Position numbers and translations under genes: made by a program. A DNA stretch of 64,000 nucleotides from Microbacterium sp. RU33B (lineage in GTDB: Bacteria; Actinomycetota; Actinomycetes; Actinomycetales; Microbacteriaceae): the NCBI RefSeq assembly GCF_900155915.1, contig NZ_FTPO01000001.1:310001-374000 (forward strand), written 5' to 3'. The notes below the pieces were generated by a model. It saw nothing but the letters and a program-made list of their open reading frames with translations. It made no database searches and had not been told where the DNA came from. Shown here one piece after another: positions 40,838-49,462 of this stretch (its first letter is position 1; each line of letters begins with the position of its first letter).

Positions 40838-42961
40838 ATGCCGTCCTTCACGAAGGCGACCATCGTCGCCGCGCTGGTGCTCACCGGAGTGCTGCTGGGA
40901 TCAGGCGCCGCCGTCGCGGCGCCGACGCCGGACTCCGGTCCCGTGTCCGGAGGGACGACCGTCACCGTCGCCGTCCCTTCCGGGCTGACTCCGGTCTCGG
41001 CGGACGGTCTCCAGACGCTCGGGGTGGGGGCGGACGGCGTCGCCTATGCGTGGGGTCGGAATTCGTGGGGGCAGCTCGGCGACGGCACCAGCACGAGTCG
41101 TTCGACTCCGGTTCCGATCGCGGTGCCTGCCGGTGTCACGTTCACGAACCTCGCGACGGGCGGCAACTCCTCCTTCGCCATCGGCTCGGATGGCCGTGCG
41201 TACTCCTGGGGCTACAACGCGTCCGGAGAACTGGGCGACGGCACCACGTCGAACCGATCTCTGCCCGGTGTGATCGCGACGCCGCCCGGTGTTCAGTTCA
41301 CCGAGTTGTTCGTCGGCACCAACTCGAGCATGGCGCGAGGCTCCGACGGCAATCTGTACGCATGGGGGTGGAATCTCCCCGGCATCCTCGGTGATGGCTC
41401 CACCGTCAACCGGACCTCGCCCGTGCTCGTTTCCATGCCTCCCGGGGTGACCTTCACCGAGATCAGCGTGGGTTCCGGGCACGCGCTCGCGATCGGTTCC
41501 GATGGACTGACGTACGCCTGGGGCAACAACCAGTTCGGCAAGCTCGGCGACGGCACGACGACCACCCGTCTCGTGCCCGTCCCCGTCACGCTTCCCGCCG
41601 GCGTCACCTTCGAGCACGTCGAAGCGGGCCAGAACACCTCGGCAGCCCTGGGCTCCGACGGCAACCTGTATCTCTGGGGCGGGATCTCCTCCGGCGGCGG
41701 ATCCATGAACTCGGCGCTCGCCCCGTTCGTGGTCAATGCTCCGGTGGGAGGGACCTTCACGGATGTCCTCTTGGGATCGAACCACGTCACCGCGCTGGCC
41801 TCGGACGGCACCGTGTATTCGTGGGGCAACGGTCCGGACTTTCTCAGCAACAACTTCGGTCAGCTCGGCGACGGCACGTTCGTCGGCCGGACGAGCAGGG
41901 CGGCGGTGGCCCTGCCGGCCGGCACGGTGGTCACCAGCATCCTGGGCGAAACGGACCACCTCTTCGCCACCACATCCGATGGTCTTCTGTACACATGGGG
42001 TCTCAACAGCTTCGGCCAGCTCGGTCTGGGCACGATGACCATCGGCGAAGCGACTCCTCGCATCGTCTCGTGGGACGCCGTCGTCACGGCCGTGTCGTTC
42101 GACGGGGTGGACGGGACTTCACTCGCCCCCAATGCGACCGTCGGTCTGTGGGATGTCGTCACCCCTCCCCACCCGGCAGGCCCCGTGGACGTCGTCGTCC
42201 ACTGGACGTTCGCGGGGATCGAGCAGACCCCGATCACGTACGTGAACGGGTTCACCTACATCGGACCGCCGACGATCACCGACCCGATCGATGCAACCGT
42301 GGTGTCCGGCACGGATGCCGTCTTCTCGGTCGTCGGCGCCGGAGCGCCCACCCCCACGATCTCGTGGGAGGTGTCCGCCGACGGCGGGGCCACATGGGCC
42401 CCGGTGTCGGGCGACGCCACAGTGACGACATCCGTCGACGGCGCGTCGATCACGGTCAGCGCCACCACGACGATGGACGGTCGCCTGTACCGCGCCACCG
42501 CCGCGAACAGCGGGGGTGTCGCAGTGAGCGCCGCTGCCGAACTCCGCGTGACGGAGCCGATCATCCCGCCGCTGATCACCTCCCCGCCCCCGCCGGCTGG
42601 GACTCTGGGCTCGTCGTACTCCCACACCGTGACCGCATCGGGAACGCCCGCCATCCTGTTCACGGTGACGTCCGGTGCGCTTCCTCCTGGGCTCCTGCTC
42701 GACTCCGTCACGGGCGTCATCTCGGGCACCCCCACGATGGCGGGCACCTTCGATTTCACCGTCACGGCGACGAATGCGGCGGGAACGGACTCCAAGCTCT
42801 ATCGGGTCGTGGTTCCGGCCGCCTCACGGGAGACGCCCCCGCCCTCCGGGACTCTCGCGACGACCGGTGGGTCGGACGGCACACCGTCCCTTGCCCTCGG
42901 AGCGGCGCTGCTCGCCCTCGGAGTGGTCACCATCGTGGTGCGGCGCCGACTGCGTCGATAG
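40838..42961 (+). CDS. LAXTG-anchored RCC1-repeat surface protein
   Basis: A 707-residue wall-anchored protein. A signal peptide (1-28) is followed by seven RCC1-like repeats, recognised by YAWGRNSWGQLGDGT, YSWGYNASGELGDGT, YAWGWNLPGILGDGS, YAWGNNQFGKLGDGT, YLWGGISSGGGS, YSWGNG...FGQLGDGT and YTWGLNSFGQLGLGT, enough for one full seven-bladed propeller. An Ig-like domain and a putative-Ig (He_PIG) domain with SGALPPGLLLDSVTGVISGTP come next. It ends with LATTGG near 673, a hydrophobic helix and RRRLRR. The ATG at 40838 follows GGGGAA. The propeller suggests protein or surface binding; the ligand is unknown. Confidence 0.87.
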   Translation: MPSFTKATIVAALVLTGVLLGSGAAVAAPTPDSGPVSGGTTVTVAVPSGLTPVSADGLQTLGVGADGVAYAWGRNSWGQLGDGTSTSRSTPVPIAVPAGVTFTNLATGGNSSFAIGSDGRAYSWGYNASGELGDGTTSNRSLPGVIATPPGVQFTELFVGTNSSMARGSDGNLYAWGWNLPGILGDGSTVNRTSPVLVSMPPGVTFTEISVGSGHALAIGSDGLTYAWGNNQFGKLGDGTTTTRLVPVPVTLPAGVTFEHVEAGQNTSAALGSDGNLYLWGGISSGGGSMNSALAPFVVNAPVGGTFTDVLLGSNHVTALASDGTVYSWGNGPDFLSNNFGQLGDGTFVGRTSRAAVALPAGTVVTSILGETDHLFATTSDGLLYTWGLNSFGQLGLGTMTIGEATPRIVSWDAVVTAVSFDGVDGTSLAPNATVGLWDVVTPPHPAGPVDVVVHWTFAGIEQTPITYVNGFTYIGPPTITDPIDATVVSGTDAVFSVVGAGAPTPTISWEVSADGGATWAPVSGDATVTTSVDGASITVSATTTMDGRLYRATAANSGGVAVSAAAELRVTEPIIPPLITSPPPPAGTLGSSYSHTVTASGTPAILFTVTSGALPPGLLLDSVTGVISGTPTMAGTFDFTVTATNAAGTDSKLYRVVVPAASRETPPPSGTLATTGGSDGTPSLALGAALLALGVVTIVVRRRLRR

Positions 42962-43008
42962 AGCGTGAACCCCGGCCGTGATCTCCTTCGGTTGCGGGTG
43001 GACCCGAT

Positions 43009-43716
43009 CTAGAGAGCGAGTCTGCCCGCGACGATGTCGGCGGCGACGGTGCCCAGCCGGGTCTGCGTCGCGCGGGCGTGGTCTCGCATCCGGTGGAAGG
43101 CCGTCTGCATGTCGAGTCCGTGGCTCTGGGCGATGCGGCCCTTCGCCTGCTCGATCAGCACGCGGCTGTCCAGAGCATGCTGCAGCTGGGCCTGCGCGAG
43201 GTGGGACTGCTCTACGAGGCGCTGCTGGAGGATGCTGATCGTCGCGATGTCGGCGAGGGTCTGGGCGGCGCTCGCGTCGTCGGCGTTGAGGTCGCCGACG
43301 CGATCGCGGAACAGGTTGAGAGAGCCGATGGTCGACTCGCGGAGTCGCATCGGGATCGCATGCAGCGACGCGTAGCCCGACCGTCGAGCGTCTTCGGCGA
43401 ACCTCGGCCACCGTTCCTGCACGTGCTGAAGGTCGGCGACGGACACCACGAGCCCCGTCTCGATGGCCTCGACGCACGGCCCCTGGCCGGCGCGAAGCTG
43501 CATCAGACCGACGAACTCGCCGCGCTCGCTCGTCGAGACGATGACCTCGAGCTCTCCTCTCGGGCTCACGAGGAGGATGCCTGCTGCGGCGGCGTCGAAG
43601 ATGCTCGCCGACTCGTCGACCAGGAGCTGGAGCAGATCCACGACGTCGAAGTCGTCGACGAGGGAGTCGGCCAGCGTCCCGACCGTTCGCAGCAGTTCCG
43701 CTTCTCGGGTGCCCAT
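43009..43716 (-). CDS. GAF and ANTAR domain-containing protein
   Basis: A 235-residue regulator. An N-terminal GAF domain (about 20-165: DVVDLLQLLVDESASIFDAAAAGILLV, MRLRESTIGSLNLFR) is followed by a C-terminal ANTAR domain of three helices (LIEQAKGRIAQSHGLDMQTAFHRMRDHAR). ANTAR domains bind paired RNA hairpins and prevent termination, so it probably senses a small ligand and acts as an antiterminator. The ATG at 43716 begins the GAF domain. It converges with the RCC1 gene; its RNA targets are not evident. Confidence 0.9.
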   Translation of the reverse strand: MGTREAELLRTVGTLADSLVDDFDVVDLLQLLVDESASIFDAAAAGILLVSPRGELEVIVSTSERGEFVGLMQLRAGQGPCVEAIETGLVVSVADLQHVQERWPRFAEDARRSGYASLHAIPMRLRESTIGSLNLFRDRVGDLNADDASAAQTLADIATISILQQRLVEQSHLAQAQLQHALDSRVLIEQAKGRIAQSHGLDMQTAFHRMRDHARATQTRLGTVAADIVAGRLAL

Positions 43717-43769
43717 GGTGACCGAGTGTAGGACCGGCTCTTCAGCGCTCGAAGGTCGAACGCGTGCCC

Positions 43770-44225
43770 CTACGCGTCGACGTCGCCCCGCCAGCCGCCG
43801 GCCTCGCCGCCGGTGGCCTCGATGAACTTCTTGAAGTTCTTCAGGTCCTTCTTCACTGCATGTCCACCGACTCCGACCAGCGAACCGAGCTTCTCGACGA
43901 GTCCCTCCGGCTCCCAGTCCAGCTGCACGGTCACGCGACTCGAGGTGTCGGTCAGCTTGTGGAACGTCACGACTCCCGCGTGCTCGGTCTCGCCCCCGGT
44001 GCTGTGCCACGCGACACGCTCGTCAGGGTGCTGCTCGGTGATCTCCGCGTCGAACTCGCGCTCGAAGCCGCCGACCGTCACTTTCCAGTGCGTGTGGGTG
44101 TCGTCGAGCTGGACGATGGACTCGACCTCGTCGAGGAACTGCGGGAAGCTCTCGAACTGCGTCCACTGGTCGTAGGAGACGCGGACGGGGACGTCGACGT
44201 CGATGGTCTCGATGATCTGCACCAT
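43770..44225 (-). CDS. SRPBCC family (polyketide cyclase-like) protein
   Basis: A 151-residue START/Bet v1-fold protein. VPVRVSYDQWTQFESFPQFLDEVESI and the HTHWKVTVGGFEREFDAEITEQHPDERVAWHSTGG block match the bacterial polyketide cyclase/dehydrase-like group, often annotated as membrane- or stress-associated. It probably binds a hydrophobic ligand; no enzyme activity can be assigned. It lies 53 bases upstream of the GAF-ANTAR gene on the same strand and could be co-transcribed. Confidence 0.88.
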   Translation of the reverse strand: MVQIIETIDVDVPVRVSYDQWTQFESFPQFLDEVESIVQLDDTHTHWKVTVGGFEREFDAEITEQHPDERVAWHSTGGETEHAGVVTFHKLTDTSSRVTVQLDWEPEGLVEKLGSLVGVGGHAVKKDLKNFKKFIEATGGEAGGWRGDVDA

Positions 44226-44439
44226 GGTGTGCTCCTCTGCGGGGTCGGCTGGTCCCCACCATTACGACGCACCAGAGCGGAAGATGCACCGGGGTTGACA
44301 GGAGCACCGCCCTCGGTCTCCGCTTCGCGTGTGCTGGCACATCCATCCGGATGACACAACCCCCGCCGTCTCTCCCGTGCGCCGGGAGAGGCTGTCCCTC
44401 TGTCGTTGATCGACTCCCCACGACACGAGAGGAATGACG

Positions 44440-45624
44440 ATGAAGGCACTCACCTGGCAGGGCAAGCGGAAGGTCGCGGTCGAGGAGGTTCCGGATCCCC
44501 GGATCCAGCATCCGACCGACGCCATCGTGAAGATCACGTCGAGCGCGATCTGCGGATCGGACCTTCACCTCTACGAGCTCTTCGGCCCCTTCATGGATCG
44601 GGGCGACATCCTCGGGCACGAGCCCATGGGCATCGTGGTCGAAGTGGGCTCCGACGTCACGCTCCTCGAGGTGGGCGACCGGGTCGTCATCCCCTTCAAC
44701 ATCTCGTGCGGCCACTGCTTCATGTGCCGCCGCGGACTGCAGTCGCAGTGCGAGACGACGCAGGTGCGCGAGTACGGCAGCGGCGCCGCCCTCTTCGGGT
44801 ACACGAAGCTCTACGGCCAGATCCCCGGAGGGCAGGCGGAGTATCTCCGAGTGCCCCTCGCCGACCACAATCACATCCGCGTCGGGGACGATCTGCCCGA
44901 CGATCGCTACCTGTTCCTGAGCGACATCCTCCCCACGGCCTGGCAGGGCGTCGAGTACGCGAACGTCCCTGAGGGCGGCACCCTCGCCGTCATGGGGCTC
45001 GGCCCGGTGGGCCAGTTCGCAGCCCGCATCGGCGTGCACCGGGGCTACCGCGTGCTCGCGATCGATCCCGAGCGCGAGCGTCGCGAGATGGCCGAGCGTC
45101 ACGGCGTGCTCGCCTACGACCTGACGGACACGGTGGTCGATGAGCTCCGCGACCTCACCGACGGGCGCGGGGCGGATGCGGTCGTCGACGCTGTCGGCAT
45201 GGAGGCCCACGGCAATCCGGGCGTGAAGCTCGCTCAGAGCGCGATCGGCCTCCTGCCCGACGCGGTCGCCCAGCCCCTCATGGACAAGGCCGGCCTCGAC
45301 CGTCTCGCTGCCGTCTATGCGTCGATCGATCTGGTGCGGCGCGGCGGGACCGTGTCGTTGAGCGGCGTCTACGCCGGTGAGGCGGATGTCCTCCCGATGA
45401 AGACGATGTTCGACAAGCAGATCGGTCTGCGCATGGGCCAGTGCAACGTGAAGCGCTGGGTCGATGACCTCCTTCCGCTCGTGGAGGATCCTGCCGACCC
45501 GTTCGGCGTGATGGATCTCGTGACCCACCACGCGCCGCTCGCGGAGGCGCCCGCCCTCTACGAGACGTTCCAGAAGAAGACCGACGGCTGCATCAAGGTC
45601 GTGCTCAATCCTGCTGAAGGGTAG
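44440..45624 (+). CDS. Zinc-dependent alcohol dehydrogenase (formaldehyde dehydrogenase-like)
   Basis: A 394-residue medium-chain dehydrogenase. The catalytic zinc ligands are in ICGSDLHLYE (Cys38, His43 region) and GHEPMG. The structural zinc cluster is SCGHCFMCRRGLQSQC, and the NAD site is AVMGLGPVGQFAARIG. The length and insertions resemble glutathione-independent formaldehyde dehydrogenases and related S-independent ADHs. I chose ATG 44440 because GAGAGG lies seven bases upstream; ATG 44434 is only one base from it. The gene is divergent from the SRPBCC gene. Confidence 0.88.
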   Translation: MKALTWQGKRKVAVEEVPDPRIQHPTDAIVKITSSAICGSDLHLYELFGPFMDRGDILGHEPMGIVVEVGSDVTLLEVGDRVVIPFNISCGHCFMCRRGLQSQCETTQVREYGSGAALFGYTKLYGQIPGGQAEYLRVPLADHNHIRVGDDLPDDRYLFLSDILPTAWQGVEYANVPEGGTLAVMGLGPVGQFAARIGVHRGYRVLAIDPERERREMAERHGVLAYDLTDTVVDELRDLTDGRGADAVVDAVGMEAHGNPGVKLAQSAIGLLPDAVAQPLMDKAGLDRLAAVYASIDLVRRGGTVSLSGVYAGEADVLPMKTMFDKQIGLRMGQCNVKRWVDDLLPLVEDPADPFGVMDLVTHHAPLAEAPALYETFQKKTDGCIKVVLNPAEG

Positions 45625-45626
45625 CT

Positions 45627-45658
45627 GTCGCCGACCCATCCGGAGCGGGTCGGGCGAC
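45627..45658 (+). terminator. Hairpin after the dehydrogenase gene
   Basis: GTCGCCGACCC (45627-45637) pairs with GGGTCGGGCGAC (45647-45658) with one bulged G; it ends 11 bases before the next ATG. Confidence 0.55.
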
Positions 45659-45669
45659 GAAGATGGAGT

Positions 45670-46359
45670 ATGCGTCGATTCGGATCCGTCACCGCGCTCA
45701 TCGGGGGCCTCGTCGCGCTCGGGCTGACCCTGTCGGGCTGCGCGGCGACGGATGCCGCGGGGCCGCCTCCCGGTGACGGACCGGTCGTCGCGTTCTACGG
45801 AGACTCGTACACCCTCGGCACAGGCGCGAGCGATCCGTCGGCCCGGTGGTCGTCGATCATCTCGACGGAGCGCGGATGGCGGGAGTTCAATCCGAGTGTC
45901 AACGGTCTCGGCTTCGTCAACAACCGGACCGTCGTCGGCGACGGGGATCTGCCCGATCAGATCATCGCGCAGGACCCCGACATCGTGATGGTCACGATGG
46001 GCCTCAATGACAACTTCAGCTTCGGTCGCGCCCACGACCGCATCCGCGCCGCCATCCGCACCGATCTCACCCGCCTGCGCGAGGCGCTGCCCGAGGCTCG
46101 GATCGTCGTGGTCGAGCCGTTCTGGTACACGAGCGACCGGCCGGGATCGGTGGACACGATCATCGGCTGGGTGCGCGACGAAGCCGCGGTGATCGACGCC
46201 GACGTCATCCCCGGTGCGAGCCGCTGGCTCGACGGCCACTACGCCGACGACGCCGACAGCTGGATGGCGGCCGACGGACTGCATCCGAACGACAGGGGTT
46301 ACGCCGAGATGGCCGCCCGCATGGACGAGGCGCTGCGACGACTCGATCCGCCGCTGTAG
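45670..46359 (+). CDS. SGNH/GDSL hydrolase lipoprotein
   Basis: A 229-residue secreted lipoprotein esterase/lipase fold. The lipobox LTLSGC sets Cys24 as the lipid anchor. The catalytic Ser is in FYGDSYTLG, the Asn block is GLNDNF and the Asp-His pair is in DGLHPND. SGNH hydrolases deacylate sugars, lipids or cell-wall polymers; the substrate here is unknown. The gene lies shortly after the dehydrogenase hairpin, with GATGGAG before the ATG. Confidence 0.88.
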   Translation: MRRFGSVTALIGGLVALGLTLSGCAATDAAGPPPGDGPVVAFYGDSYTLGTGASDPSARWSSIISTERGWREFNPSVNGLGFVNNRTVVGDGDLPDQIIAQDPDIVMVTMGLNDNFSFGRAHDRIRAAIRTDLTRLREALPEARIVVVEPFWYTSDRPGSVDTIIGWVRDEAAVIDADVIPGASRWLDGHYADDADSWMAADGLHPNDRGYAEMAARMDEALRRLDPPL

Positions 46360-46448
46360 ACGCGGTGCGCGGGCGGGCACGATCGCGGTCTTCCCACGCC
46401 TACCCTGGAAGGATCGCGCCGGACGCACGCGGGATAGGAAGAGGACAC

Positions 46449-47576
46449 GTGTCGAAGAACACCCCGCGGAAGCCCGACACGCGGTGCTTCGTGCAGACCG
46501 GTCAGCGCCCGAGCATCGGCGTCGAGGTGTCGTCGGGGCGCGCGTGGGTCGGCGTCGACCGGCAGATCGGGCACGGGTCGGCGGATGCCCTGTTCGCGTT
46601 GACGGACGAGCAGTACCCGGCCGCCTTCCGCAACGAGCTCGGTTCGTTCGAGGGGGAGTGCTGGCGCGGCGAGCACGGAGATCTCCTGCTCTTCGATCCG
46701 GGCACCACGCCGACGTGGCGCCCGGAGTGCTGGCATCCCCTGCCCGGCCGTGCGGTCCCGCCCCGATTCGCCGGAGAGCTCTGGCGTCACGTCGATGCCC
46801 TCGGAACGGCGACGGACAGCAACGAGGCGCGGATCGCGGACGCGCTCGCGGCGGGACGCGCGATCATCACCGAGGCATCCGGCGTCATCGTGGCGATCAC
46901 CCTCCGTCTGACCGGCGAGGGAGCGCACCCGCGTCCGGCGGCTCTGATCAGCGGCCTGACCGCGGGCAGCGACCTCGATCGGGCGCGTTCCGTGATCGGA
47001 GGTCCGATCGCGGGCGAGGAGGACGTGTTCGCCGTCGAAGGACACCACCTGCGGCTCGTCTTCGTCGATGACGGGCTCGTGGCGGTCTCCCTCACGCCCG
47101 CCCCACCGCGCCCCGCGCCGGACGGGCGGATCCGCGACTTCCTCGACGCGCTCGGCGAGCCTGAGCACGGGACCGCCTACCTGCGGGTGGCGCAGCTCGC
47201 GGGGAGCGAGAGCCCCGGGCGGGCGGGATCCGTGTCGACCGGGCGATTGGTCGAATTCGACGGGGGAGTCGACGTGCGGGTCGACTCCGGCCGGGTCGTC
47301 GGGGTGCGCCTCCGGTTGGCGGCGGGCCCGGACGGCACGGTCTACCGGAACCCCGATGACTTGATCTCCGGGCTCGTCTGGCCCGCGTCGCGCGTGAGCC
47401 TCCTTCGCGCGCTCGGTGCCCCCGCGAGCACGAGCGGCGGTCGAGACCTCTTCCGCTACGGTGCGCGCGACCTCGTCGTCGAGTACGACCGCGGCCTCGT
47501 GAGCGCGATCCTCGTCTCCCTCACTGGAGCACGCGTGTCGTTCGGTCCCTACGGGTGGTCCGACGAGCAGCGCTGA
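46449..47576 (+). CDS. Unknown protein with internal repeats
   Basis: A 375-residue protein I do not recognise; it has no signal peptide or membrane segment. Two segments look homologous: about 166-216 (LISGLTAGSDLDRARSVIGG, then LVFVDDGLVAVSL) and about 304-361 (LISGLVWPASRVSLLRALGA, then VEYDRGLVSAILVSL). A FLDALGEPEHG segment at 231 resembles part of the same unit. Such LG-x-P plus strand repeats are seen in several uncharacterised bacterial families. I chose the GTG at 46449 because AGAGGAC precedes it. Confidence 0.7.
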   Translation: MSKNTPRKPDTRCFVQTGQRPSIGVEVSSGRAWVGVDRQIGHGSADALFALTDEQYPAAFRNELGSFEGECWRGEHGDLLLFDPGTTPTWRPECWHPLPGRAVPPRFAGELWRHVDALGTATDSNEARIADALAAGRAIITEASGVIVAITLRLTGEGAHPRPAALISGLTAGSDLDRARSVIGGPIAGEEDVFAVEGHHLRLVFVDDGLVAVSLTPAPPRPAPDGRIRDFLDALGEPEHGTAYLRVAQLAGSESPGRAGSVSTGRLVEFDGGVDVRVDSGRVVGVRLRLAAGPDGTVYRNPDDLISGLVWPASRVSLLRALGAPASTSGGRDLFRYGARDLVVEYDRGLVSAILVSLTGARVSFGPYGWSDEQR

Positions 47577-47636
47577 CAGCACCCGGATCGCGCGCGAACG
47601 GTAGGCAGGACGGCCCGATCCGGATAGCGTCGGGAC

Positions 47637-48032
47637 ATGCGCGAACTCGAGACCTTCGTCAGCGTCGATCTCGGCCGTGTGCCCCTCGATCGCCTGCCGG
47701 TGGAGACCGGCCCCGACGCAGCCGGCTCCACAGTGGAGGCGGGCTCCGCGACCGTCGGTGCACTGTGGGGCGCCGAGCTCGGCGTCTGGGAGATGACGGA
47801 AGGGCGCATGGACGACGTGGAGGTCGATGAGGCCTTCATCGTGCTCTCGGGGCATGCCACCGTCACGCTCTTCGCGGACGACGGGGAGCGCACGATCGAG
47901 CTGGCTCCCGGTGCGCTCTGCCGGCTGTCGGCGGGGATGCGTACGCGGTGGCACGTGACCTCGACGCTGCGCAAGGTCTACCTCCTCCCCCCGCCGTCCT
48001 CAGCGCTGGCGAGGGGACAGGGAGAGCGATGA
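47637..48032 (+). CDS. Cupin domain-containing protein
   Basis: A 131-residue single-domain cupin. ALWGAELGVWEMTEGRMDDVEVDEAFIVLSGHATVTLF and LAPGALCRLSAGMRTRWHVTSTLRKVYLL follow the two cupin motifs, close to the (S)-ureidoglycine aminohydrolase/EutQ-like cupins found beside amine oxidases. Not all canonical metal ligands are clear. Its stop overlaps the ATG of the FAD oxidoreductase (ATGA), so the two work together, probably in amine or amino-acid breakdown. Confidence 0.82.
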   Translation: MRELETFVSVDLGRVPLDRLPVETGPDAAGSTVEAGSATVGALWGAELGVWEMTEGRMDDVEVDEAFIVLSGHATVTLFADDGERTIELAPGALCRLSAGMRTRWHVTSTLRKVYLLPPPSSALARGQGER

Positions 48033-49435
48033 CCACCACCTACGGGCACGAGCTGCGCCACGATGCGGGCCTGCTGCGCTCCGCGCTCCGCGATGCGCGA
48101 CCGACGTCATTCTGGCTGGACGACCCGGACCGTCCGGCGCCGCGCGCCCGGCTGGAGGGCGACGCCCATGCCGACCTCGTCGTCGTCGGGGGTGGCTACG
48201 CGGGGCTCTGGACCGCACTGCTCGCGAAGGAGCGCACCCCCGCGCGACGCGTCGTGCTGCTGGAAGGCCGCCGCATCGGCTGGGCGGCGAGCGGTCGCAA
48301 CGGCGGCTTCGTCGAGGCGAGCCTGACCCACGGGCCCGAGAACGGCGAGCTCCACTTCCGTGACGAGCTGCCGGTGCTGGACGCCCTGGCCGAGCAGAAC
48401 TTCGCGGGCTTCGTCGAGGCCATCGAGCGGTACGGCATCGACGCCGAGCTCGAGATCGAGCCGACCCTCACCGTCGCCACCGAGCCCTACCAGGTCGACG
48501 CGATGCGCGAGGACGCCGACCCCGTGCTCGAAGGCGAGGAGCTCGCACGCTACGGGAGGTCTCCGCTGTTCCGTGCCGGCATCCTGAGCGCACACGGCAA
48601 CGCCTTCGTGCACCCGGCGAAGCTCGCGTGGGGGCTCGCCGCGGCCGCGGAGCGCCTCGGCGTCGAGATCCACGAGAACACCCCGGCCCTGTCGATGACC
48701 CGCGCGACGGCGGGTCGCGCCATCACGACGCCGAACGGCACGATCCGCGCTGCGCAGGTCGCGCTCGCCACCAACGGGTTCCCCTCGCTCCTGAAGCGCC
48801 TGCGGCTGTTCACCGTCCCGATCTACGACTACGTCCTCATGACCGAGCCGCTCACCGCCGCCCAGCTGGAGGCGATCGGATGGACGGGCCGGCACGGCAT
48901 CACCGACTCGGGCCGGGAGTTCCACTACTACCGGAAGACCCGCGACGATCGCATCCTGTTCGGCGGGTACGACGCGGTGTACCACCGAGGCCGCCGCATC
49001 CGCGACGCGCAGGATCAGCGCGACGAGACGTTCGAGCGTCTCGCCGACCACCTCTACCAGACGTTCCCGAGCCTCACGGGTGTCGGCTTCAGCCACAAGT
49101 GGGGCGGGATGATCGACATGTCGACCCGGCTCGTGGCCTTCCACGGGGCGACCGCGGATCGTCGGGTCGCCTACAGCGCCGGCTTCACCGGGCTCGGCGT
49201 CGCGGCCACGAGGTTCGGCGCGCAGACGATGCTCGACTTCCTCGACGGGGCCGACACCGACCGCACCCGCCTCACGGTGTCGCGCCGGCTGCCGGTGCCG
49301 ATTCCGCCCGAGCCGATCGCGTATCCGCTCATCCAGACGATGCGTCGCGCCGTCGCGCGCTCGGACGCGAACGGGGGCAAGGACGGTCCGCTGCTGCGGC
49401 TCGCCGGCCTGTTCGGCGTGGGATTCGACTCCTGA
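48029..49435 (+). CDS. FAD-dependent amine/amino-acid oxidoreductase (DAO family)
   Basis: A 468-residue flavoenzyme of the D-amino-acid oxidase superfamily, similar in layout to gamma-glutamylputrescine oxidase (PuuB). It has DLVVVGGGYAGLWTALLAKE, GWAASGRNGGFVEASLTHG, the substrate-domain strands, and the C-terminal YSAGFTGLGVAATRFGAQTMLDFL. It should oxidise a secondary amine or amino acid with oxygen. Its overlap with the cupin gene supports an amine-catabolic role. A link to the agmatine deiminase at the window start is possible but speculative. Confidence 0.87.
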   Translation: MTTTYGHELRHDAGLLRSALRDARPTSFWLDDPDRPAPRARLEGDAHADLVVVGGGYAGLWTALLAKERTPARRVVLLEGRRIGWAASGRNGGFVEASLTHGPENGELHFRDELPVLDALAEQNFAGFVEAIERYGIDAELEIEPTLTVATEPYQVDAMREDADPVLEGEELARYGRSPLFRAGILSAHGNAFVHPAKLAWGLAAAAERLGVEIHENTPALSMTRATAGRAITTPNGTIRAAQVALATNGFPSLLKRLRLFTVPIYDYVLMTEPLTAAQLEAIGWTGRHGITDSGREFHYYRKTRDDRILFGGYDAVYHRGRRIRDAQDQRDETFERLADHLYQTFPSLTGVGFSHKWGGMIDMSTRLVAFHGATADRRVAYSAGFTGLGVAATRFGAQTMLDFLDGADTDRTRLTVSRRLPVPIPPEPIAYPLIQTMRRAVARSDANGGKDGPLLRLAGLFGVGFDS

Positions 49436-49462
49436 TCCGGATGCCACGCCCTCCCGCGCCGG

